From positions 1-64,000 of the forward strand of contig NZ_JARGER010000039.1 in NCBI RefSeq assembly GCF_029210375.1: a stretch of 64,000 nt of DNA, read 5' to 3'. Of this stretch, positions 8,382 through 18,981 are shown in pieces (the first letter of the stretch is position 1; each line of letters begins with the position of its first letter). The translations under genes were made by a program, and so were the position numbers. Origin of the DNA: Nocardioides sp. YIM 152315. GTDB taxonomy: Bacteria > Actinomycetota > Actinomycetes > Propionibacteriales > Nocardioidaceae. The notes below the pieces were generated by a model. That model saw only the letters and a program-made list of their open reading frames with translations. It made no database searches and had not been told where the DNA came from.

Positions 8382-9625
8382 CCGACGTACTCGCCGGCGG
8401 CGGCACCGGGAGGGGCGGCGAAGAGGGCCGAGCCGGTGACCTTGAGGTACTCCATGAGCGCGTCGGACTTCGCCATCGCGTTCTGGATCGGGATGAACTG
8501 GGTGTCGGGGTCGCGCACGAACGCGATGAAGAAGAGCCCCGCGTTGAGACCGCCGAGGGCGTCGGAGCCGTCGACGAAGTTGTAGCCGCGACGCAGCATC
8601 CGCGCGCCGCCGTGCGAGTCGGGGTGCACGACCCGGACGTGCGCGTCGCGCGGGATCACGGGGCCCTGGCTGCCGGGCATCGTGAAGTCGGGCTCGCTGA
8701 ACTCGGTGCCGCCCGAGAGCGGTGCGCCGGACGCCTTGGTGCGCCCGACGAACTCCTCCTGGTCGCCGAGCGGCTGCCGGTCCCAGACCTCGATCGTCAT
8801 GTTGATCCGCCGGGTCACCAGGTAGGACCCGCCGACGAGCCAGCCGGCCCGCGCGTCGTCGTCCGGCGCGACCCAGACCTGCCGCTCGACGGCGTCGGTC
8901 TCCTCCGCCTTGATGTTGGCGGTGCCGTCCTTGAACCCGAACAGGTTGCGCGGAGTCGACTGCGAGGTCGACGTGGTCGACGTGCGCCCGAAGCCGAGCT
9001 GCGACCAGCGGACGGCGACGGTGCCGAAGCCGAGGCGCGCCAGGTTGCGGATCGCGTGCACCGCGACCTGCGGGTCGTCGGCACACGCCTGCACGCAGAG
9101 GTCGCCGCCGGACTTCTCGGGGTCGAGCACGTCGGCCGGGAAGTGCGGCAGCGCGCGCAGCGCCGCGGGCTGCCGGTCGGCGATGCCGAACCGGTCGCGA
9201 CCGTGCGCGTCGCGGAAGAGCGTCGGGCCCAGGCCGAAGGTGATCGTCAGCCCGCTGGCCGACAGCCCGATCGCCTCGCCGGTGTCGTCGGGCGGCAGGT
9301 CGACCGGCCCGTCGGTCGGGCCGACGTCACCGGCCGGCAGCCCCTGCGTCATCCGGTCGGCCGCGTCGGTCCAGGCCTTCAGGAGCGCGATCAGCTGCGC
9401 CCGCGAGCCCGTCGTGACGTCGAACGCCGCGAAGTGCAGTCGATCCTGGGCCGGGGTCGTGATGCCCGCCTGGTGTGCACCGCGGAACGCGAACGCGTCC
9501 TCGCGACCCGAGGTCGGCGTACCCTCGGCCGCCGTCGCGCGGCCCGCCGCGAACGCACCGGCGGCCAGGCCGGCCGCGGCCACACCGCCGCCGACCAGGC
9601 CCCTCCGGGAGATGTGCTCGGTCAG
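8360..9625 (-). CDS. efeB: EfeB, Tat-exported Dyp-type heme peroxidase
   Basis: Third gene of the EfeUOB iron-uptake system: a secreted dye-decolourising heme peroxidase thought to oxidise ferrous iron or release iron from heme. The N-terminus carries a Tat signal (HISRRGLVGGGVAAAGLAAG). The Dyp GxxDG motif is present as FKDGTAN, and the C-terminal heme region includes VRVVHPDSH and RRGYNFVDG. No ATG or GTG exists between the upstream stop and the twin-arginine motif; the efeO stop TGA overlaps a CTG that gives LTEHISRRG, so I place a coupled CTG start at 9625 (421 residues). A different start further upstream, inside efeO, cannot be excluded. Confidence 0.85.
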   Translation of the reverse strand: MTEHISRRGLVGGGVAAAGLAAGAFAAGRATAAEGTPTSGREDAFAFRGAHQAGITTPAQDRLHFAAFDVTTGSRAQLIALLKAWTDAADRMTQGLPAGDVGPTDGPVDLPPDDTGEAIGLSASGLTITFGLGPTLFRDAHGRDRFGIADRQPAALRALPHFPADVLDPEKSGGDLCVQACADDPQVAVHAIRNLARLGFGTVAVRWSQLGFGRTSTTSTSQSTPRNLFGFKDGTANIKAEETDAVERQVWVAPDDDARAGWLVGGSYLVTRRINMTIEVWDRQPLGDQEEFVGRTKASGAPLSGGTEFSEPDFTMPGSQGPVIPRDAHVRVVHPDSHGGARMLRRGYNFVDGSDALGGLNAGLFFIAFVRDPDTQFIPIQNAMAKSDALMEYLKVTGSALFAAPPGAAAGEYVGQALFEA

Positions 9626-10782
9626 GACAGCACCGCCGCGGTGAGCTGGGACAGGGGCTCGGAGAGCGCGTTGACGGCGTTGGAGAGCTGCTGGACCTCG
9701 TCCTGGCTGAGCTCGTCGTAGTAGGTGAAACCGGTGTCGGTCTTCTGCGCGTCGAGCAGCGTCTGCAGCGCCGCGAACCGCTCGGTGAGCGTCGTCGCGA
9801 GCTCCGCGTCCTTCTGCTCGACGATCGGCTGGACGCCCTCGTAGGCGACGCGGGCGCCGTCGACGTTGGCCTGGAAGTCCCACAGGTCGGTGTGCGACCA
9901 GATCTCCTCCTCACCGGTGACCTTGCCGGTCGCGACCTCCTCGAGCAGGCCGCGCGAGCCGTTGGCGATCTGGTCGACGGTGTAGGTCAGCTTCTGGACG
10001 CGCTTGTCGAGCGTCTCGGTGTTCGTCATCAGGTCCTCGGCGTACGTCGCCCGCGCCTCGTCGGTGAGCGGGGTGTAGCCCGCGGCCGGCGGCCAGAGGT
10101 CCTTCTCGATCCGGTGCCAGCCGGTCCACTCCTGGCCCTCCTCGAGGTCGGCCTCGCGGGCGTCCATCATCGGGTCGAGGTCGCCGAAGGACTCCGCCAC
10201 CGTCTCGATCCGCTCCCAGTGCACCCGGGCGTCCGGATAGAGGGCGCGCGCCTCGTCGTCCTGGCCGGACTCGTAGAGCTCGACGAACTGCTCCGTCTTC
10301 GCGACCAACTGGTCGGACTGGTCCTGCACGTAGGCCTGGTAGTTCTGCAGCGCCTGGTCGACCAGCTGCTGGTCGTCGGCGGAGACGGCCGGCTCGTCGC
10401 CGGACTTGCTGACGGTGAAGTCGGCACGGATGCCGTCCCCCTTCATGCCCGGCTTGCACGCCGTGACGTAGGTGCCCGCGGGCGCGTTGACGACCAGCTC
10501 TCGGGAGAGCTGCGGGCCGATGTTCTCCACCTCTCCGACGATCCGGAGGCCGTCGTCGCCGAGGAGGTAGAACTCGGTGACCTGCGACCCCTCGTTGGTG
10601 ACGTCGAAGGTCAGCGTGCCGGACGGCGCGTCGACCGCCGAGAGCTCGCAGCCCTCGTCGGTCGAGGTCACCGCGACCGTGCGGGCGTCGCCCGAGTCGG
10701 AGTCGTCGCCGCGGGTGTTCTCGGTGCAGGCGGCGAGCAGCGGGACGGCCACCACGAGGGCGACGATGACGGTCTTGCGCAT
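9622..10782 (-). CDS. efeO: EfeO, iron-binding lipoprotein
   Basis: Periplasmic/extracytoplasmic iron-binding component of EfeUOB. The 386-residue protein begins with a lipoprotein signal (lipobox LLAAC, Cys19), then a cupredoxin-like domain (about 35-130), then a helical M75 peptidase-like domain with the HxxE metal motif in VHWERIETVAE. ATG at 10782 follows a clear AAGGAA ribosome binding site; the longer open frame upstream overlaps efeU. It lies 11 bases after efeU and its stop overlaps the start of efeB, so the three genes form one operon. Confidence 0.93.
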   Translation of the reverse strand: MRKTVIVALVVAVPLLAACTENTRGDDSDSGDARTVAVTSTDEGCELSAVDAPSGTLTFDVTNEGSQVTEFYLLGDDGLRIVGEVENIGPQLSRELVVNAPAGTYVTACKPGMKGDGIRADFTVSKSGDEPAVSADDQQLVDQALQNYQAYVQDQSDQLVAKTEQFVELYESGQDDEARALYPDARVHWERIETVAESFGDLDPMMDAREADLEEGQEWTGWHRIEKDLWPPAAGYTPLTDEARATYAEDLMTNTETLDKRVQKLTYTVDQIANGSRGLLEEVATGKVTGEEEIWSHTDLWDFQANVDGARVAYEGVQPIVEQKDAELATTLTERFAALQTLLDAQKTDTGFTYYDELSQDEVQQLSNAVNALSEPLSQLTAAVLS

Positions 10783-10793
10783 GCGGGGTTCCT

Positions 10794-11645
10794 TCAGCTG
10801 ACGGAGGTCGGGGTCTTGGTGGGCGCGACGGTGCGCCGGCGGGCGGAGAGGAGGAAGAGCGTCATGACGGGCACGACGTACAGGAACCAGACGGTCGCCT
10901 CGAGGACGGTCGTCTGCGGGGAGAAGTTGAAGATGCCCTTGAGGAGCGTGGCGTACCAGGTCGTCGGGTCGATCGTGTCGGAGACGTCCCACGCGAGGCG
11001 GTGCAGGCCGGGCAGGATGCCGGCCTCCTGCAGGTCGTGGACGCCGTAGGAGAGCACGCCGGCGGCGACCAGGATCAGGAACGCACCGGTCCAGGTGAAG
11101 AACCTGCTCAGGTTGATCGAGATCGCGCCGCGGTAGAGCAGGTACCCGAGGACGACCGCCGTGGCGATGCCGAGGCCGGCACCGACCAGGGGCTGCCACG
11201 TCGCGTTGCTGTCGCGGGAGACCGCCTCGGTGGCCGACCACAAGAAGAGCGCGGTCTCGAGGCCCTCGCGACCGACCGCGAGGACGGCGACCAGCACGAG
11301 GCCCCACCAGCTCCCTTCCGCCGCCGCGTCGATCTGGCCGCGGAGCTCGCCGCTGAGCGACCGGGCGGCGCGCGCCATCCAGAAGATCATCCAGGTGACG
11401 AGGCCGACCGCGACGATCGACAGCGTGCCCCCGATCGCCTCCTGCGCCTCGAAGGTGAGCCCGCGCGGACCGTAGAAGAGCGCGAACCCGAACCCGAGCG
11501 CGACGGCGACGGCGATGCCGACACCCAGCCAGATCCGCGGCAGCAGCTCGCGCCGGTCGGTCTTGACCAGGTAGGCGACGAGGATGCTGACCACCAGCGC
11601 GGCCTCGAGGCCCTCCCGCAGGCCGATCAGGTAGTTCGCGAGCAC
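10794..11645 (-). CDS. efeU: EfeU, iron permease of the FTR1/OFeT family
   Basis: A 283-residue membrane permease with seven hydrophobic segments and the two REGLE iron-binding motifs of the family (LREGLEAALVV near residue 9 and GREGLETALFL near 124). It moves ferric or ferrous iron with help from EfeO and EfeB, encoded directly downstream. The GTG start at 11645 gives VLANYLIGLREG, the normal N-terminus of the family. A strong iron-box palindrome sits 24 bases upstream, indicating repression by an IdeR/DtxR-type regulator when iron is sufficient. Confidence 0.95.
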   Translation of the reverse strand: MLANYLIGLREGLEAALVVSILVAYLVKTDRRELLPRIWLGVGIAVAVALGFGFALFYGPRGLTFEAQEAIGGTLSIVAVGLVTWMIFWMARAARSLSGELRGQIDAAAEGSWWGLVLVAVLAVGREGLETALFLWSATEAVSRDSNATWQPLVGAGLGIATAVVLGYLLYRGAISINLSRFFTWTGAFLILVAAGVLSYGVHDLQEAGILPGLHRLAWDVSDTIDPTTWYATLLKGIFNFSPQTTVLEATVWFLYVVPVMTLFLLSARRRTVAPTKTPTSVS

Positions 11646-11668
11646 GCACCGGATCGTACGCCGAGCGG

Positions 11669-11687
11669 TTAGGTTTGCCTAACCTTG
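11669..11687 (-). promoter_or_regulatory. IdeR/DtxR iron box upstream of efeUOB
   Basis: TTAGGTTTGCCTAACCTTG closely fits the 19-bp actinobacterial IdeR/DtxR consensus TTAGGTTAGGCTAACCTAA, including the TTAGG...CCTAA core. It lies 24 bases upstream of the efeU start and therefore probably overlaps the operon promoter. Confidence 0.85.
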
Positions 11688-11699
11688 GGTTCCACCCCG

Positions 11700-12407
11700 T
11701 CAGATCGGGCAGCCGTCCGGCCCGCACGCCTCAGCGTCGCCGCCGACGGCCTGGAGCACCGGATGGGCGTCGGCCCACGCCTGCTGCAGCAGCTGCGCGA
11801 AGACCTCGCTCGGCTGGGCGCCGGAGACTCCGCACTTCTCGTCGATGACGAAGAACGGCACGCCGGTCGCGCCGTACGCGCGGGCCCGGGCGACGTCGGC
11901 GGCCACGGCGTCGGCGTACTCGTCGCCGGCCAGGATCTCGCGGACCCGTGCCTCGTCGAGGCCGACCCCCGTCGCGATCTCGGTGAGCACGTCGTGGTCG
12001 CCGATGTTGCGGGCCTGCTCGAAGTACGCCGAGAGCAGGGTCTCGTTCAGATCGCGTTGGAGCTCGGCGCCGCCGGTCTCGAGCGCGAGGTGGAGCAGGC
12101 GGTGGGCGTCGACGGTGTTGGTGTGCACGGTCTCGAAGAGTCGGAAGGCCAGTCCCTCCTCGGCGGCGAGGTCGACGAGCTGCTGCTGCATCTGGCGCAT
12201 CTCGGCCTCGCTGCGGCCGTACTTGCGCGCGATGACGCCCGTGCTCAGCTCGTGGCCGTGGCGCGGGGCGCCGGGATCGAGCTCGAAGGAGCGGTAGACG
12301 ACCTCGACCTCGTCGCGCTGCGGGAACTCGGCGAGGGCGGTCTCCAGGCGACGCTTGCCGACGAAGCACCACGGGCAGACGACGTCACTCCAGATCTCGA
12401 TCTTCAC
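11700..12407 (-). CDS. DsbA-family (FrnE-like) thiol oxidoreductase
   Basis: A 235-residue cytoplasmic protein with a thioredoxin fold and a CPWC active site at about residues 11-14 (SDVVCPWCFVGKRRL), followed by the helical insert typical of the DsbA/FrnE group; there is no signal peptide. FrnE relatives are disulfide oxidoreductases or polyketide-associated isomerases. GTG at 12407 gives VKIEIWSDVVCPW, the usual start of the family; 18 codons upstream in frame are not family-like. The gene is downstream of the GAF histidine kinase on the same strand and ends 12 bases before the iron box of efeUOB. Confidence 0.88.
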   Translation of the reverse strand: MKIEIWSDVVCPWCFVGKRRLETALAEFPQRDEVEVVYRSFELDPGAPRHGHELSTGVIARKYGRSEAEMRQMQQQLVDLAAEEGLAFRLFETVHTNTVDAHRLLHLALETGGAELQRDLNETLLSAYFEQARNIGDHDVLTEIATGVGLDEARVREILAGDEYADAVAADVARARAYGATGVPFFVIDEKCGVSGAQPSEVFAQLLQQAWADAHPVLQAVGGDAEACGPDGCPI

Positions 12408-12457
12408 GCCGGGGCAACCACGACCGACGACGCCTTGTTCCGCGGCGGGTCTCGAGC

Positions 12458-14227
12458 TCACGCGGCCGGCAGGGTGACCGTGAACGTCGTGCCCTCCCCC
12501 AGCCGCGAGCCCACGTCCACCCGCCCGCCGTGGCGCTCGAGGATCGTGGCGACGATCGCCAGGCCCAGACCGGTGCCGGGCTCGCGCAGGGCGTCGGGGT
12601 TGGTGGTGCGGAAGAACGCCCGGAAGAGCCCCTGTCGGTCGTCCTCGGAGATGCCGAGCCCCGTGTCGGCCACACCGAGCACGACCTCGTCGGCGCGACG
12701 GGCGGCGGAGACCGTGATCGTCCCGCCCGCGGGCGTGTACTTGACGGCGTTGCTCACCAGGTTGCCGACGAGGCGGTCGAGCTCGACCGGGTCGCCGGGC
12801 ACGACGAGCTCGTCGGGCTCGAGGTCGACGGTGAGCGTGACGCCCTTGGACGCGGCGGTGAACTCGACGAGCGAGACCACGTCACGGGTGACCGAGCGCA
12901 GGTCGACCGGCACCCGCTCGAGCGGGTGGTGCGGGTTGCTGACCCGCGCGAGCAGGAGCAGGTCGTCCACCACCTTGCCCATCCGCTGCGCGCCCCGGCT
13001 CATCGCCCGGTGGCAGCGCTCCGCACCGGGATCGAGCTCCATCGTCCCGAGCAGCTCGAGGTTGCCGGAGATCACCGTGAGCGGCGTGCGCAGCTCATGG
13101 GAGAGCGTCGCGACGAGCTGGCTGCGGTAGTCGTCGATCTGCTGGAGCTCGTGCACCAGGTTGCGCTCCCGCTCCAGCGCGCGCGCCGTCATCAACGCGG
13201 CGCCGAGGTCGTGCCCGATCTGGAGTGCGGAGTCGATCTCGGCCTGGGACCACGACGACTGGTCCGCGTGCCGCGACAGCGCCAGGAAGCCCACGCACTC
13301 GTCGCCGACGCCCAGGGCGATGCCGAGCACCGAGGCCACGTCGCGCTGGACGAGGTGCTCGCGGATCTCGGCCGGCAACCCCGCCGGGATCGTGTCGGCG
13401 GTCAGCACGGCCGGACGCTGCTCGGCCCACAGGGTCGGCGCGACCTTCTCGACGACCTCGACCAGGTCCGGCGCCAGCGGGAGGAGCTCACCGGTGTCGG
13501 CGCGCAGGACCCCGACGCTCGGCCCGTCGGGCTGGAACACCTGGAGCCACGAGCCCCGGGCGTCGAAGCCGGTGACCAGCGGGCCGTGCGTGTGCCGCAG
13601 CACGTCCTCGACCGAGCCGTGCGTGGGCCGCGACGCCGACCGGATCAACCGACGGGCGGACTCGGCGTGGGCGACCTGCTGGAGCAGCGCCTGGCGCTCG
13701 AACAGCGTCAGGACGGCACGCTCCGCCTGCGCGGCGTACCTCTCGAGAAGGCTCCGTTGACGGTCGTCGGGCCGCCGGCCGCTCGACGGGCGGTCGACGG
13801 AGAGGATGCCGACGACGCCACCGTCGTCGCCGCTGAGCACGGCGAGCAGGCCGTCGTCGGGCCGCCAGGCGTCGGAGGAGTCGGCAGCGTCGGTGGGCAC
13901 CTGCTCGATCTCGACCCAGTGGCCCTCGAGCTCCTCGAGCGCCGTCGCCTCGATGAAGCGCAGCCGCGGGCCCCACGTCTGTGCCCGCGCCAGCACGGGC
14001 TCGATCACCGAGACCGGGTCGCTCTCCTCGAGGAACTCACGGTGCTCCTCGGGGCCGGTGTAGGCCAGCGTCACGAGCTCGTCGCCGAGCACCACCGACA
14101 GCGCGGCCACCTCGAACCCGACCATCTCGGCCACGGACTCGACCATCAGCTGGAGCACCGCGCGCGCCGACGAGTCCGACCATGTCGCGTGGTCGTCGGG
14201 CTTGCTCTCGGGTGCGTCGGTCGCCAC
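12458..14227 (-). CDS. GAF-domain sensor histidine kinase
   Basis: A 589-residue soluble histidine kinase. Two GAF-like sensory regions (about 20-180 and 190-350) precede a HisKA dimerisation domain with phospho-acceptor His377 in LSHELRTPL and a HATPase domain with N-box (NLVSNAVKYTP), G1 (DTGLGI) and G2 (GTGLGLAI) motifs. There are no transmembrane segments, so the signal is cytoplasmic. No response regulator is adjacent, making it an orphan kinase in this window. GTG start at 14227. Confidence 0.92.
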   Translation of the reverse strand: MATDAPESKPDDHATWSDSSARAVLQLMVESVAEMVGFEVAALSVVLGDELVTLAYTGPEEHREFLEESDPVSVIEPVLARAQTWGPRLRFIEATALEELEGHWVEIEQVPTDAADSSDAWRPDDGLLAVLSGDDGGVVGILSVDRPSSGRRPDDRQRSLLERYAAQAERAVLTLFERQALLQQVAHAESARRLIRSASRPTHGSVEDVLRHTHGPLVTGFDARGSWLQVFQPDGPSVGVLRADTGELLPLAPDLVEVVEKVAPTLWAEQRPAVLTADTIPAGLPAEIREHLVQRDVASVLGIALGVGDECVGFLALSRHADQSSWSQAEIDSALQIGHDLGAALMTARALERERNLVHELQQIDDYRSQLVATLSHELRTPLTVISGNLELLGTMELDPGAERCHRAMSRGAQRMGKVVDDLLLLARVSNPHHPLERVPVDLRSVTRDVVSLVEFTAASKGVTLTVDLEPDELVVPGDPVELDRLVGNLVSNAVKYTPAGGTITVSAARRADEVVLGVADTGLGISEDDRQGLFRAFFRTTNPDALREPGTGLGLAIVATILERHGGRVDVGSRLGEGTTFTVTLPAA

Positions 14228-14288
14228 GGGACGAAACTATCGTCTTCGGCGCCCCGATCAGCGTTCACTGACCGACGTGACGAGCGTG

Positions 14289-14579
14289 TCAGCCGACCTC
14301 CTTCCACGGGTCGTGGTCGGCCAGGATCCGGTCGACCCGGGCCTGATCGAGCCGGGAGACGACGTACTGACTCTCCTGGGCGTCGCGCACGCACTTGGCG
14401 AGGCTGAAGGCGGACGTCGTGAGGAAGACGGTCCCGAGGGCGAGGAAGGCCTTGGGCCATGGCTCGCCCGGCAGGTAGAAGATGGCGACCAGCATCGTGA
14501 AGAGGGCCAGGCCGAAGGCGATCGCGGACTGGGCGTAGAAGGCCGTGGTGTTCTTGGAGGAGCGGTTCGGAGTGTCCAT
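14289..14579 (-). CDS. YiaA/YiaB-family two-helix membrane protein
   Basis: A 96-residue inner-membrane protein with two hydrophobic hairpin segments (about 18-35 and 46-65) and the C-terminal sequence ESQYVVSRLDQARVDRILAD that marks the YiaA/YiaB family. Function unknown. ATG at 14579 is chosen because the 12 codons upstream are arginine-rich and unlike the family. It lies between the GAF kinase (same strand, 61 bases on) and the divergent MacS-like kinase. Confidence 0.8.
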   Translation of the reverse strand: MDTPNRSSKNTTAFYAQSAIAFGLALFTMLVAIFYLPGEPWPKAFLALGTVFLTTSAFSLAKCVRDAQESQYVVSRLDQARVDRILADHDPWKEVG

Positions 14580-14663
14580 GCGAGGAGTCTCGGCGCCCCG
14601 GCGACGCTGCCGCATCGGTACGGATACTCATCTCCGCCACCACCCGGTGCCAGACTGCCGTCC

Positions 14664-15803
14664 GTGAGCACCTGGTCGTCACCGGCGGCGATCGCCGTCG
14701 AGGACCAGCTCTTCCGTGCCCTCGCGGTGCTCCGGATCGTCGTGCTGGCCAACGCGGTCGTGCTGGCGGTCTACCGCGCCGACGACGTCGGCCGGCCGGC
14801 GGCGATGGCCGCCTGCGTCGTCACGATGATCGGCTGGACGGGCTTCGCCACCTGGGCGTACGCCGAGCCGCACCGACGCGGCCGCGCGCTCCTCGCGGCC
14901 GATCTCGCGATCGCCGTCGCGATGCTCCTGGCCTCGCCGTACGTCATGGCCGACGGCGCGACCGCGAGCGTCCCTGGGTTCTGGATCATCGGGGCGCTGA
15001 TCGCGTGGGCGATCCACTACCGCTGGGTCGGCGGGCTGGTGGCCGGTCTCGTGCTGGCGGCGGCCGACCTGGCCCGGCAGGACCTCGACTGGTCCGACTA
15101 CGGCAACGCGTTCCTGCTCGTCGTCGGCGGACCTGTCATCGGCTTCGTGTGCGGCTCGCTGCAGCAGCTCGCGACCGAGCGCGACGCGGCCGAGCGGGCG
15201 GCCGCGGTGGCGGCCGAGCGGGCCCGTCTCGCGCGCGCCGTGCACGACGGCGTGCTGCAGGTGCTCGCGCTCGTGCAGCGACGTGGGGGTGAGCTCGGCG
15301 GTGCCGCGGCGGACCTCGGTCGGCTGGCCGGCGAGCAGGAGCGCCAGCTGCGCGCGCTGATCCGCGCCCAGGACGACCTCGGCGACGGCGCCCGGACGGG
15401 CGCGGTCGACGTGGTCGCCGAGCTGGTGCGGCTCGAGAGCCGACGGTCGGTCACCGTGTCGACACCGGGCACACCGGTCGAGGTGCCGGCCGCCACGGCG
15501 CGCGAGCTCGTCGCCGTCGTGGGGGCCTGCCTCGACAACGTCCGGACCCACGTCGGGGAGGATGCGCCGGCCTGGGTGCTCCTCCAGGCGTTCCCCGACC
15601 GGGTCGAGCTGTCGGTGCGCGACGACGGCCCCGGCATCCCGGCCGGCCGGCTCGAGGAGGCGGCCGTGGAGGGACGGCTCGGCGTCGCCGAGTCGATCCG
15701 CGGCCGGGTCGCCGACCTCGGCGGCACCGCGGAGGTCGTGTCCGGACCGTTCGGCACCGAGTGGGAGATCGTCGTCCCGCGCCCCGTAGGTTCGACGCCA
15801 TGA
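14664..15803 (+). CDS. MacS-like membrane histidine kinase
   Basis: A 379-residue kinase of the NarL-partner type. About five transmembrane segments occupy residues 20-165, followed by a coiled linker, a HisKA_3-like region with RLARAVHDGVLQVLALVQRR carrying the phospho-acceptor His, and a degenerate HATPase domain (DDGPGIPAGRL). The arrangement matches the actinobacterial MacS family, known in Streptomyces as a kinase affecting morphology. GTG at 14664 is in frame and 3' of a weak purine stretch. Its stop overlaps the start of the response regulator (ATGA), so the pair is translationally coupled. Confidence 0.85.
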   Translation: MSTWSSPAAIAVEDQLFRALAVLRIVVLANAVVLAVYRADDVGRPAAMAACVVTMIGWTGFATWAYAEPHRRGRALLAADLAIAVAMLLASPYVMADGATASVPGFWIIGALIAWAIHYRWVGGLVAGLVLAAADLARQDLDWSDYGNAFLLVVGGPVIGFVCGSLQQLATERDAAERAAAVAAERARLARAVHDGVLQVLALVQRRGGELGGAAADLGRLAGEQERQLRALIRAQDDLGDGARTGAVDVVAELVRLESRRSVTVSTPGTPVEVPAATARELVAVVGACLDNVRTHVGEDAPAWVLLQAFPDRVELSVRDDGPGIPAGRLEEAAVEGRLGVAESIRGRVADLGGTAEVVSGPFGTEWEIVVPRPVGSTP

Positions 15804-16465
15804 CCGAGGCCGAGGCCCGTCTCCGGGTGATGGTGGTCGACGACCACCCGATGTGGCGCGACGCCGTCGAGCGCGACCTGGCCGCTGCGGGGCTCGACAT
15901 GGTCGCGGTGGCGGCCACCGGGCGCGAGGCGGTGGCGCGCTACCCGGCCGCCCGACCCGACGTCGTGGTGCTCGACCTGCAGATCCCGGAGCCCGACGGC
16001 GTCGCGGTCACCGCCGCGGTCGTGGCCGAGGACCCCTCGGCCCGGGTGCTGATCCTGTCGGCCTCGGGCGAGCCCGGCGACGTGCTCGCCGCGGTGAAGG
16101 CAGGTGCGACGGGCTATCTGGTCAAGTCCGCGTCGCGCGAGGAGCTGCTCGACGCCGTACGCCGCACCGCCGCCGGCGACCCGGTCTTCACGCCGGGCCT
16201 GGCCGGGCTCGTGCTCGGCGAGTTCCAGCGGATCTCCGGCGCGCCGGCGCCGGCGCCGGACCCGGGCGAGCCGAGCCTGACCGACCGCGAGACCGAGGTC
16301 CTCAGGCTGGTCGCCAAGGGCCTGTCCTACCGGCAGATCGCCGAGCGGCTCGTGCTCTCGCACCGCACGGTGCAGAACCACGTGCAGAACACGCTGCGCA
16401 AGCTCCACATGCACAACCGTGTCGAGCTCACGCGCTACGCGATCGAGCGCGGGCTGGACGAGTAG
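15800..16465 (+). CDS. NarL/LuxR-type response regulator
   Basis: A 221-residue response regulator: receiver domain with acidic pair (VVDDHP), phospho-acceptor Asp59 (VVVLDLQIPEPDG) and the conserved Lys in GYLVKSASREEL, then a LuxR-type helix-turn-helix (LTDRETEVLRLVAKGLSYRQ and following). It is the partner of the overlapping kinase gene. ATG at 15800 overlaps the kinase stop codon; 13 in-frame codons upstream lie inside the kinase. Likely a MacR-type regulator; targets are not visible here. Confidence 0.92.
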   Translation: MTEAEARLRVMVVDDHPMWRDAVERDLAAAGLDMVAVAATGREAVARYPAARPDVVVLDLQIPEPDGVAVTAAVVAEDPSARVLILSASGEPGDVLAAVKAGATGYLVKSASREELLDAVRRTAAGDPVFTPGLAGLVLGEFQRISGAPAPAPDPGEPSLTDRETEVLRLVAKGLSYRQIAERLVLSHRTVQNHVQNTLRKLHMHNRVELTRYAIERGLDE

Positions 16466-16500
16466 GGTTTCGCGCGAGGGAGCTGACGGCGAGAGGGCAG

Positions 16501-17196
16501 ATGGCAGACACCGAGCGAACAGCGGACGCGCCGCGACGCCCCCTGTCGACGACGTCTCTCGTCGACCAGGTGACCGAGGAGCTCCACCGCGCGGTCACGA
16601 ACGGCGAGCTCGCGGCCGGCAGTGGTTTCTCGATCGTGGAGCTGTGCGAGATGTTCGGTGTCAGCCACATCCCGGTACGCGAAGCGCTGCGGCGTCTTGA
16701 GAGCGAAGGACTGGTGACTCTCCGCCCCGGCCGGTCCGCGCTGGTCACCTCCCTGAGCTCGGAGGAACTGAGCGGCATCTACCGACTGCGCCGGATCATC
16801 GAAGGCGACGTCGTCCTTCGGGCGATGACAGCGATGTCGGAAGAGCACCTCGAGCGGGCGCGGGCCATGCTCGACGAGCTCGTCGGAACGCGACCGGACC
16901 CGGCAGAGGTCGCGGCAAGCAACCGTGCATTCCACTTGGCGATTCTCGAGGAAGCCGCCACCGGAGCCGACCGTCGAGTGCTGGATATCCTCTGGCGCTT
17001 GACGGACCGCTACCTGCACCTGCTCGCAGATGGGGGCCCCGGTGCGCTCTCGGGCGGCACTTGGGTGGACGAACATCGTGCCATGCTGGAACTCGCCCGC
17101 GGAGGGGACGCGCACGCCCTCCGTGATGCCTGGGTGGCCCACCTCGACGCCGCCGAGAGCACGCTACAAGCGGCTCTCGCCCGGCTCCCGCAATGA
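16501..17196 (+). CDS. GntR-family (FCD domain) transcriptional regulator
   Basis: A 231-residue FadR/FCD-type regulator. The winged helix covers about 15-85 (ELCEMFGVSHIPVREALRRL is the recognition region) and the helical FCD effector domain covers about 95-220, with His/Asp/Asn positions expected to hold a metal and a small carboxylate. It stands alone with no catabolic genes beside it, so the effector is unknown. GAGAGGG precedes the ATG by a short spacing. Codon use looks slightly less GC-rich than its neighbours (for example ATTCTCGAGGAA), which may hint at more recent acquisition; this is an impression only. Confidence 0.88.
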   Translation: MADTERTADAPRRPLSTTSLVDQVTEELHRAVTNGELAAGSGFSIVELCEMFGVSHIPVREALRRLESEGLVTLRPGRSALVTSLSSEELSGIYRLRRIIEGDVVLRAMTAMSEEHLERARAMLDELVGTRPDPAEVAASNRAFHLAILEEAATGADRRVLDILWRLTDRYLHLLADGGPGALSGGTWVDEHRAMLELARGGDAHALRDAWVAHLDAAESTLQAALARLPQ

Positions 17197-17197
17197 G

Positions 17198-17230
17198 GCT
17201 GACCCGGCAGCATGCATCTGCCGGGTCAGC
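17198..17230. terminator. Bidirectional hairpin terminator between gntR-type gene and ilvC
   Basis: A perfect 13-bp inverted repeat, GCTGACCCGGCAG and CTGCCGGGTCAGC, with a 7-nt CATGCAT loop fills the gap between two convergent genes. There is no long T-run on either side, as is common in GC-rich actinobacteria. Confidence 0.75.
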
Positions 17231-17244
17231 GTCGATTCGTGCCG

Positions 17245-18981
<1,737 letters not shown>

